Source of the DNA: Alectoria sarmentosa
Lineage: Eukaryota; Ascomycota; Lecanoromycetes; Lecanorales; Parmeliaceae
Direction: 5' to 3'
DNA length: 64,000 nt
Assembly (NCBI GenBank): GCA_009733775.1
Contig: WOGZ01000066.1
Coordinates: forward strand, 60,906-124,905
Below, in pieces: positions 55,500-64,000 of this stretch. Numbering within the stretch: the stretch's first letter is position 1; each line of letters begins with the position of its first letter. A program made the translations under genes and the position numbers. The notes under the pieces were generated by a model. That model did not search any database. It saw nothing but the letters and a program-made list of their open reading frames with translations, and was not told where the DNA came from.

Positions 55500-57208
55500 A
55501 TGGGAACAGGAGTACAATTTAACGGCATAGGTAAACATATCATCATAGACATATGCGTGGAGGAGTGGCTAATGACCATGCAAACTTGAAGCCAAGAAGG
55601 ACGAAATCGCAAGGCTCCTTAGTATCCTTGAGGTTAACATCGAGGAAAGGTGTCTGTCAAAGAAAGGTGAGAAGCTGGGTCTTTGTGATTTTTATGGCAT
55701 GAAAGCCTGAGACTCCATTACCAGAGAAAATCAAGACCCTGGAGCTTCTGAAATCAAACCTCACTTCAGCTGAAGATGCTGCGCTTTTCGCTCAAGATGT
55801 GAGTGATGTTTCGATTTAATTGGGACTTATATGCTCTGACCGATCATGTAGCAGGGAGTCGAGAAATTGTGCTTCTACGCCTTCGAGAGTTCGGATCCCA
55901 AAGATGCCACGTCTCGGGTGGCACTGAAGTGTATTGCCAACATCCTCTTGCTGGAGAGCAAGACTCGTCAGATGTTTGTGCAAGAGGGAAATGCTATCAA
56001 AGTAGCAAAAAAATTAAGCGTAAACATTCAGTTATCATCAACAAACCCTTCCCTGCTGAATTCCGCCTTAGGATAGTCGAGAGCACGAACTCTTGTGTTC
56101 TCGGATCCTTTTTCTATTGACGTATGAAACCGCCTACAACTTTGATGACCTCTTCAACAACTTCTCTTTGGCAGACAAAATTCACGAGGTAAGCTGTATG
56201 CGATCCGTGTAGGCCACCAGGAATATTTCCGTTGACGGCATACAGAATATCGGTCGTGAGGCTGAACAAATGGACATGACTTCAGCCAGCAGCTCTCCAT
56301 CTCCCCTCGGCTGGGCCCCATTGACCGAGACCCTCAAACTCTTGTTCAATCTGACCTCTTTCTATCCCCACCGAATCCCGGCCTTTACCCGCACGATTTC
56401 CCCAATCTTGGCAATCCTCAAAATCATTCAACTCCAGGCACCTGTTCTGCAACCGCCAGTATCCCAACTTATTAACGCCCTCCTAAATCTTGACCTTCTA
56501 GGCAGGGAACCTGAAACCGCTCAAAATAGCAAAGCATCTTCATTCTTCCCCAATCTAGCTCCCAACACCAATGTTAGTCGGCTCGTAACAATCCTCGACA
56601 TCGCCCTCCGTACCAGCAGAGAAGAACTCCTAGAAATTACTGCCGTTCCTCTCATCACTCTCCTACGCCGCACGTGCGACCTAGCACCCGCCTCTGTTAA
56701 GCAGCATATGCAATCGATTCTGCTCCCTTCGAACGAAGAACGCGCTCAGCCTTTAGGGAAATCAGATACCTTGGCTTCACGCTTGCTTCGGCTGTCTACT
56801 TCTGCTGTAGCCCCCAATGTTCGTGAAGGCGTATCAATCCTCCTCTTTGAACTATCTAACAAAGACGCAACATCATTCGTGCGAAACGTGGGCTACGGCT
56901 TCGCTGCCGGATTTTTGATGACGCACAATTTGCCCGTTCCAGACAATGCACTTCAGGGTGAAGATGGAATCGAAGATCCAGGAAGGAGACTAACTACTGT
57001 AGATGGCAAAGAAATTAACCCTATCACTGGCCAGAGGCGCGACATGGAGCCCCAGGATCCGGGCCCAGAGATGACTTACGAGGAAAAAGAAAGAGAAGCA
57101 GAGAGGCTGTTCGTGCTGTTCGAGAGACTGAAAGCTACGGGGATTGTTAACGTCGTGAATCCAGTGGAGCAGGCCTTGCAGGAAGGCCGATTCGAAGAGG
57201 TGGACTGA
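55500..57208 (+). CDS. ric8: G-alpha chaperone/exchange factor Ric8 (synembryn), about 475 aa
   Basis: Six exons: 55500-55530, 55592-55666, 55725-55798, 55852-56019, 56072-56188 and 56246-57208. All joints keep frame. Ric8 folds and activates heterotrimeric G-alpha subunits at the cytosolic face of the membrane; in filamentous fungi it controls growth and development. The armadillo-like fold is apparent: IKTLELLKSNLTSAEDAALFAQD, VEKLCFYAFESSDPKDATSRVALKCIANILL, RILFLLTYETAYNFDDLFNNF, and LTETLKLLFNLTSFYP. The C-terminus has PGRRLTTVDGKEINPITGQ and EEKEREAERLFVLFERLKATGIVNVVNPV, typical of the family. The acceptor of exon 4 could be 55855 instead of 55852, changing one residue. The first exon codes for ten residues only and is the least certain. 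Confidence 0.9.
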
Positions 57209-57620
57209 CCATTCCGCTGGGTAAAGATCCAGCTCCACATATCAGTGAAAATTTGTTTCGAAGAATCGCACAGACTCCTCCATCTTTGACAATGCGATTT
57301 GCGATTCCCAATTTTCTCATTTTCCTCCGTGCAAATTTGCGGAGCCGCCCTACATAAGAATAATCAAGACTGGTGGCACTTGCCGCACTTCAGGTACAGG
57401 GCTTCCTTTTTTGTAAGCGACAAGCGTCCTCGGCGCTGAATCTCATGCGACATGTTTTGCTTTCTGCTCCTTTGTATGGATGTGTTATAATTTTATGGCA
57501 CGTAATTTCGATGTTCGTGTTGCTCCTTTTCAAAGGCTACCCTAACGGCATTATTTTCTCAGATCTCCAGTACTCTCGTGGATCTTCGAAATCTCTCTTT
57601 GAATTTCTTCCTTAGTGATC
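57209..57620. other. Intergenic, nothing recognised
   Basis: 3' flank of ric8 and promoter of the secreted-protein gene. Confidence 0.4.
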
Positions 57621-58791
57621 ATGCATCTCCTATACTACAGCCATCTTCTCTGGGTGTTTGGATTGATAGTGTTTGGCGTCACCGGCGAAGCTAGCACTGT
57701 TCCACAACATCATGAAGACCTCGCTGCTAGAATATTCGTATCACCAACTACAGTGTAAATCTTCCTCTGAATGTACCGGCAGCGAAGAGGAAGGGGCCCT
57801 CTGATTTGCTGTATGAGGGATCCATGGACTAATTCTTCTGTCTACAAGGAATGTGACGAGTCTCAACAACCGATTTGCAGACCTGTCCGTCAATTACATC
57901 TCGGTCAGACCGAGGCGTTTCAGTATCAATCAAGTTGCCCTCGGTCTCATAAATGCAGTGAAACGTCAAGCGATCAAAGACTGCGATCAGTACATAACCA
58001 GCTATTATTTCACTGATACGGAGTATGAGGACGACCCAATACGTATCCGAATCAATGCTGCGGCAGGTGCCCCTGAAGCGCAGCTCGTCCGTTGCAACTT
58101 TCTGTACGCAATCAAGACCCTCGCCATCAATCTAATGACCGAAGAGCGTCCGTATGGAGCAAGATTTACCGAGTTGTACCGCGACCAGCCTCTTTACATT
58201 GGTGTTTTTGATAACAAGAACGTACCTGCGCCCGAGAAATCCAACAACTCGTTGGCCGAACCCAGCGAAACGGTTTCACAACAGAAACGGGCCCTCAGCA
58301 TCCAATCGTTGGATGTAGTGACCGCTACCACTGCTCTCCTTACCATACCAGGGTCAAATGATGTCGAACGTCAGATCCAATTCGAATATTGTGGAAATCG
58401 GGTGCAGAAAATCAGCGTGTTCTCAGCAATCCTGGAGCTAATGATGACACTGGCGCAACTAGACAGTAATGAACCAATTGAGAATATCAGCATGGCGACT
58501 TCCACTGATCCACTCTGGATCTTTGTTATGCCTAATCCAGAGTCGAGTGTTCCACTGAAACTTGTTGAATTAGTAGCGATCCTGGAGAGTATTGCCCGAT
58601 ACGCTGTCAGTAGGGCACTTTACAAGGAAATGACTTTCGATTTCTTTGTCAATAGGGAGTTTGTGGCCGGCGGTTGTGTAACAAAGCCAAATCAGTCGAG
58701 GGCGTGGTGTCACGGAATGAGGGAGGGAAGTCAGCGGTCGTTATTGGGGAACAATTCATCATCGCTAGGGATTGACCTAATTCATACCTAG
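57621..58791 (+). CDS. Secreted protein of unknown function (358 aa)
   Basis: Exons 57621-57754 and 57849-58791 with a 94-bp intron (donor GTAAAT, branch GACTAAT, acceptor TACAAG). The long second frame has no ATG; joining to the upstream exon supplies one, plus a signal peptide (MHLLYYSHLLWVFGLIVFGVTG, cleavage near residue 23). No other membrane segment is clear. The mature part has few cysteines (RCNFLY, YCGNR, GGCVT, WCHGM) and no motif I recognise. One N-glycosylation sequon follows the splice (NVTSLNNR). No homologue assigned; the 5' exon is a prediction from splice signals alone. Confidence 0.65.
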
Positions 58792-59101
58792 TGATATCTA
58801 TATTGAGCCTCGAAAATATCACAAATGGAACGCTTGTGAATCTAAAAAAGGGTAAGCTTTTTTAAGTGGGTGAGCACGTGACTTGCATGAATCCTTCTAC
58901 TCCACTCATGTAGCTTCAAACTCCCGTAGTCACATTTGCTACGAGAACGTAAATCGCCACACACTCACGCATCGTGGAGGCATCTCCTCACGATGTGTTG
59001 AGCGATTACGCAGGCTTCTATGCACAGCCGCGGACTCAACACTTCGCCATGACAGCAGTGACAAATGAAGCCGGACGTTGCTCCGCAATGCCTCGTTGAG
59101 C
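58792..59101. other. Intergenic, promoter of iks1
   Basis: Nothing recognised beyond the flanks of the two plus-strand genes. Confidence 0.4.
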
Positions 59102-61217
59102 ATGTCTTCTATCGATCGAATGGACCCGAGGGGCTTATCAGTCGTACCATATCAGCAACTGACCAGTCGAGAAGTCGTCCTGTAAGTCTGCTCTTTATTC
59201 CGTCGCCGTGTAATTCATTCATGTTTTTCGCAGCCGTCACAACGACGCAATTGTTGTCTACGAACCCCAATCAGAACGTCTAGTCCTCCGCAATGCCTCT
59301 CAAACTCAGCTCGACCTCACGATATGCCCTACATGCCACCAGCCGCTCCGAGGAGAGCGAAGGAACGGTAGCCAAGAGTATGGCGGTCCGGAATCAAGCC
59401 GATCCGGAGGCTTCGTTCATCGAGATTACTTTCGACTACATCAGAGCCTTTACGGATCGCCAATCTCTACAGCCCCGCCCTCTCCACGAAGAAGGTTAGT
59501 AGAACCGGTCAGGCCTCAAGAAGGTTCTCCAAGAAGCCCCGAACAGCGCGCGTACGTGGACAGCCCGCCGGCTTCCCCAAATGCTCCACCTGGTATTTCG
59601 GAAACCGCATTTAGTCCAGGCTACTTCCAGAGATGTTACGTGGTGGAGAAAGAGCTTGGCAAGGGAGGGAAAGGAGTCGTGTTTCTGGTCACACATCTCT
59701 TGGATGGAAACGAAATAGGGCACTTCGCGTGCAAGAGGGTGCCCGTGGGAGATGATCGAGAATGGCTCAAAAATGTGCTCATCGAAGTCCAGCTTCTTCA
59801 ACAACTTGAGCATAAGCATCTGGTACGATACCATCACGTGTGGCTGGAAGACGTGAAGCTGTCGAACTTTGGGCCAAGCGTGCCATGTGCTTTCATCCTA
59901 CAGCAGTATTGCAACGCTGGAGATCTTCACGATTATGTGCTGGACTCGGCCAAGAGATCTACCTCTCCTCATCATCTCAAGGAACGCGCTAGACGCCGCT
60001 CGAAGAACCAGCCGGAATCACCCCTAGATCTATCTGGTCGAAAGCTCCCACTCGAGGAGATTTACTCGTTCTTCAAAGATATTACTTCAGGTCTAAACCA
60101 TCTCCACATCAACGGCTATATTCATCGTGACCTAAAACCGAGCAATTGTCTGCTACATGATGAGGGTACAGGGGAAAGATCACGGGTACTCGTCAGCGAC
60201 TTTGGAGAGGTTCAAGTAGAAGAGGTGGTACGGAAATCTACTGGCGCCACGGGTACCATATCCTTCTGCGCTCCAGAGGTACTACGTCTTCAATCGTCCG
60301 GCGTCTATGGTAATTTTACAAGAAAAAGTGACATCTTCTCTCTTGGCATGATACTCTACTTCCTTTGTTTCGCACGATTACCTTACAGTCACGCGGACAT
60401 TCTCAACGAAGAAAACGAGGATCTAGATCAGCTGCGAGACGAGATCACCACTTGGTCAGGCCTTCACGAGGAGAGAAAGCTTCGGCCTGATTTGCCTGAG
60501 CAACTGTACACGTTTCTCAGACGTTTGCTCTCCCTAGATCCTGAGGAAAGACCTACTGCAGAAGCTATATTACTCGGAATAAAGACCAATTCCGGGCTTG
60601 ACAGAATCTCAGACTCCAGGCCTAGGTCAGCAGGGTTCATGTTCGAGGACCTAAGAAGTGATTCCAGGATCTCGCCTGTCGACAGCCCTAGACCATCTAC
60701 GCAGGCTCGAAAGATGTCTACAGGCTTCTCTCGACCAGGAGGTCCTGGCCAGCTTCGATTATCATCCTCTCACAAAGAGCGCAACCAGTCCCCAACATCG
60801 CCTGTTGGAGAAAGAGAGAGCGGCCATGAGGAAGCTACAAGTCCTGGAGGAAGTCTAGTTTTGAGTCGGCAGTTTCCTTCGCCAACCAGGCATGGGATGG
60901 CACAACTTACTGCACCTCCGGCGCAAAGGTCTCCTTTCCCCAAGGTCGATCTCAGTAGTCAACTTGCGCGGCGGATCTTGAAGATTGTCCTCCTGCTGCT
61001 CAAGGTCATCTCTGTTAACCTATCCTGCGCGCCGACGCTTGCCAATCCGACGGTGGCGTATCTTCTGCTTGGCCTGGCTGTGCTTGATCTCATCTCCATC
61101 AGGTCGGGGCTTGGAACGTCAACGGTGCTTGTGGTTTTACATTTCGCTAGTCTGCTGGCTGCCTCTTGGGGAGGTGTACTTTGCGTGTCGGACATGGACT
61201 ACTGGCAAAAAGTTTGA
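59102..61217 (+). CDS. iks1: IKS1-type protein kinase (687 aa)
   Basis: Exons 59102-59181 and 59234-61217, intron GTAAGT...TTCGCAG of 52 bp. The N-terminus carries the short domain of the family, DAIVVYEPQSERLVLRN followed by CPTCHQPLRGE and DYFRLHQ. Kinase landmarks: ELGKGGKGVVFLV glycine loop, FACKRVPVG lysine, IHRDLKPSNCLL catalytic loop, SDFGEVQV metal-binding loop, FCAPEVLR and SDIFSLGMILYFL. The distal part is Ser/Pro-rich, then two to three hydrophobic segments close the protein (ILKIVLLLLKVISVNL, VAYLLLGLAVLDLISI, TVLVVLHFASLLAASWGGVL), so it is probably membrane-anchored. In yeast the kinase has no firm pathway. A frame starting at 59293 is only an overlapping shadow. Confidence 0.92.
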
Positions 61218-62209
61218 TTTTTTGATTTCTAGATACCCAACATAGCGAGATGCTACAATGTATGGTATATGATCGATTGCATGCACATATTCTTACCTGT
61301 CCGTCGAAGTAATGTCTCTGGCTGTTAAAAAATTTATTGGCTGACCTGATGGTCTTTTTGCTTCGGATGAGTATTCGGTCAAGCGAGCTTCTTTTTGAGC
61401 AGGCGGAGAAGGGCTTGGCGAACGAATCAAACCTGGTAAGAGATCCAAGATTTCCAGGCTCTTTCCGTCTCGGTGAGATGCTATGAGTTTTGACTCTTGG
61501 CTCTCAACATTTTGTACGCCTCCACTGGAGTGTAGGCGTCGTCTTGCATGCCGATCGCGCCATCTGCCTTGCCTCGTAAGGTCCATATATTAGCTTTACA
61601 CAATGCGTTGCTGCCATGCAAAAGATGGCATTTGCCTTGGACGCGAGCTGACCAACCATGGTCTTGATCCTGTTTCAACGTCCGTGGACCATGGGTGCAT
61701 GGTTGGAGAGGTTTTGGCGGACATGTTTCCCTGCTGTCGATCTTAGGGTCGGCAGGTTTTTGGCCTTCTTGGCATTTCCAGCCCCGCCATGACAGCCCAG
61801 CCTTCTACTCTAAAGCAAACTGCAGCGACACAAATACAGGCTTCCTCCATTCACTTATCTTCTTCTACTTGGCAAGTTTTTGAAGTTTTTGAGTCGTACA
61901 TATCCCTTTCTTGTAACTCCATTGGCTCCCTCACTCTTCACCCACATGTAATCCTCTGACGAAAGCCTGCACGGAAGAAATCTTTGCGCCATAGGTACCT
62001 TCACTCAATAATTCCTGCAACTCGCCGGATACCAAACTCCAGCTTCCTCGGCCTTCCACCCGCCCAATCGCAAGACCCATCAATCGAGTCTCCATCCTCA
62101 TACCCACAGCTTTATCTTCGCACCTCACTTCATCAACCGCTTCAATATTCAAAGCTACCGGCCTACATCTGCGCACTAGCCGCCATCAGCATTTCGGCAA
62201 TACCTCAGG
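61218..62209. other. Intergenic, nothing recognised
   Basis: About 1 kb with short unsupported frames on both strands. Confidence 0.4.
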
Positions 62210-63023
62210 ATGCTTGGGTACATATTCTTTACCTTCTGGCGGCTGTTCGAGATCGTCACGCTCATTCCTACACTGGGCATGCTTGTACGTTCAGATGCCA
62301 TTGTGCAATCCACCACTTGAGGCCGAGACTGATCCCACCAGGCCTACTTCGTCAGTCTCAACCAGAAAGCAAATCGACTCTCCCCCGCCTCGATCTTGTA
62401 AGCGCTCCATACCCAAACAGCAATAAATCCGGTCTTTGATGCTGATACCTCAGTCTGGCAGGACCCTCTTCATCGTCTCTACCCTCGCAGCTGTCTGGGC
62501 GATCGTCACCCTATTCCGTCGCAAGTCAACCCAGAGATCCACGCTCTATGTCGCCTTCGTCGATCTCTGCTTCATCGGTGCCTTCGTAGCCGGCGTCTAC
62601 GAGCTTCGCGGCATCTCCAAAGCCAACTGCTCCAGCATTACCGACAGTGGTCCAACGTACCTGAGCGTGGGAACGAATGGAATCTCAGGATCTAGTGGAA
62701 TTTCAGCCAATATCAAGAAAGACTGCGCAATGCAGAAAGCGAGCTTCGCATTCGGCATCATGAACTGCATATTCTTCTTCATCACATTCACGATCTTGCT
62801 ATTTATGCACAGGACCAGGGATGATGATAACGTGCAGTACAGGACGGAGGTAACTAGGAAGAGGAGGAGTCATGATTCGAGGTACGCCATGACATTATCG
62901 AATGCTTCTGTTCCTTGACTGATTTTCATACACAGGCGCGGACACTCACGCAGTGGCGGTGGCGGTGGCGGCGGATCAACACGTCGCAGGAGCTCGAGGG
63001 ACAGCAGACGCTACTATGTCTAA
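62210..63023 (+). CDS. MARVEL-like four-helix membrane protein (212 aa, 4 exons)
   Basis: Exons 62210-62284, 62342-62397, 62462-62881 and 62936-63023; introns 57, 64 and 54 bp. Four membrane spans are visible: IFFTFWRLFEIVTLIPTLGM, TLFIVSTLAAVWAIVTL, LYVAFVDLCFIGAFVAGVY and FAFGIMNCIFFFITFTILLF, with two cysteines in the third loop (KANCSS, KKDCAMQ), the arrangement of fungal MARVEL-domain proteins of unknown function. The last exon adds a Gly-rich, Arg/Ser-rich tail (RGHSRSGGGGG, then RRRSSRDSRRYYV). The acceptor of exon 3 was chosen at 62461, not the earlier AG, because only that keeps LTLFIV in frame. Likely in plasma or endosomal membrane; role unknown. Confidence 0.75.
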
Positions 63024-63979
63024 GAGGGGAAAAGATCTCGAGGTCGCAGTTGCAGAGGGCGCCGTGGGAGAGAGGACATCTAGGGCTGGATACCACTATC
63101 GTTCGCTTCAATGGCTCATAGTAATTTGATGTTGATCTTGCCGTTGTATCGGAACACTATTCGTGCGATCTAGCGAAGCGTTAAGGGAGTCTGAGGGAGG
63201 ATGTCCTTCGTTAACAAGTGATTGGGCAAATAGAGATTAAACGAATCTTCATATCTTTACACAATGATTCTCAACCCTCTCCCGCCTTTTCGTTTCGGCT
63301 TTGCAGCACACGTTCAATTCTCGTCTACGCAGTAGCTTTAGCTCCTGTCTTGCACCCGCCAGGCGTTTATTCCTACCATCTGTCAACCACAGCGTCAAGA
63401 CACGCCGGGACAAGGATGCCAGAAGGAAGATGGCAGTCGAAAGCGATCTCCGCCCTTCCTTCATCCATTCGACCAGAATTGTGAGTTGTCAACCTGCAAA
63501 GTTCCTCGTTATTGCTTGAGTAAGGGCTGATACCTCAAATTGAAAGCGAAATGGAAAGGACGATTATACAACGCCGAAGATCAGACAGATCGGGTTCGAA
63601 AGGAGCAACTATGAGGTTATATATTAACAGTGTCAGATTTCAACACAAACCACCCCTCTCGAGCACGGGCATCAGACAGACACCTCATCCAAACACTCCA
63701 ACACCCTCGGTTGCTCTCTACTCCTTGTGGGATCTTCGCCTAACTGGAAGGAACGCGTCTGTCTCTCTATCTAGAGATCAGCCCGTGTTCTCTACTCAAC
63801 TTCTATTAACCATCTCTCTCTCGCCCACCGTGCCAAATTCTCGGATGCTGTGCGGTAGGTTGAGCTTTGCGAATGTCGTGTCTATGAGCCCCTGGCTGGC
63901 TGTAAGTATGGTGGGTGTTGGTGCTGGTCTTGAGGGTTAAGGGGGGGAAGGAGGGGTGGGTACTGGTGGAAGATGTTCT
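63024..63979. other. Right end of window, no gene recognised
   Basis: Frames at 63551-63940 and on the minus strand lack family resemblance. G-rich sequence increases toward the end. Confidence 0.4.
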
Positions 63980-64000
63980 GGGGGGGGGGGGGGGGGGGGG
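63980..64000 (+). repeat. Poly-G run at the window end
   Basis: At least 21 consecutive G, continuing to the last base; G8 near 63942 and G4-rich sequence precede it. Confidence 0.9.

Noticed and set aside
61984..62439. A 151-codon plus-strand frame before the MARVEL-like gene
   Set aside because: It overlaps the first two exons of the membrane protein in another frame and contains no recognised motif.

Overview
The window looks like a chromosome segment of a filamentous ascomycete (Pezizomycotina; Dothideomycete-like is my guess from gene style). The evidence is spliceosomal introns of about 46-118 bp with GT-AG ends and TAAC/TAAT-like branch sites, fungal-specific families (HeLo, PalF, Ppc89, Iks1, F-box and LPxELRxxIY proteins), and an AT-rich block with the signature of repeat-induced point mutation (RIP). 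No tRNA, rRNA or CRISPR was recognised.

Left part, 0.1-28.4 kb, accessory in character. A large conserved fungal protein of unknown function (103-3177) is followed by a small secreted protein (4853-5721) with a decayed partial copy of its own 3' end just upstream. Next come a Dal5/Tna1-type anion:cation symporter whose last helix is cut off by an in-frame TAA, an F-box/AT-hook protein, mitochondrial cytochrome c peroxidase, a dead and an intact gene of the LPxELRxxIY family, then a 6.7-kb AT-rich island (17024-23697). I read the island as a RIP-mutated LTR retrotransposon (305/306-bp LTRs, TGTTG...CAACA ends, 4-bp AGAC target duplication) with a second LTR element nested inside. An F-box gene starts about 80 bp from its right edge, and a HeLo-domain gene broken by one frameshift follows.

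Right part, 29.4-63 kb, dense and conserved, nearly all housekeeping: palF/RIM8 (alkaline pH signalling), dph2 (diphthamide), an F-box/zinc-cluster protein, ppc89 (spindle pole body), tfb3/MAT1 (TFIIH), URI/BUD27 (prefoldin-like), an MFS transporter, glucose-6-phosphate 1-epimerase, rif1 (telomere/replication timing), ric8 (G-alpha GEF), a secreted unknown, iks1 kinase and a four-helix MARVEL-like membrane protein. Several pairs are divergent with short shared promoters (dph2/F-box, tfb3/URI, rif1/ric8).

The most interesting points are the edge-tapered RIP in the outer LTRs, the nested elements, the two disabled genes in the accessory half (transporter nonsense, HeLo frameshift), the unknown C-terminal domain joined to HeLo, the array of PSAP motifs in PalF, and the PP1-docking motifs in Rif1. 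All exon borders are my reading of splice signals checked by frame arithmetic; none is supported here by transcripts.
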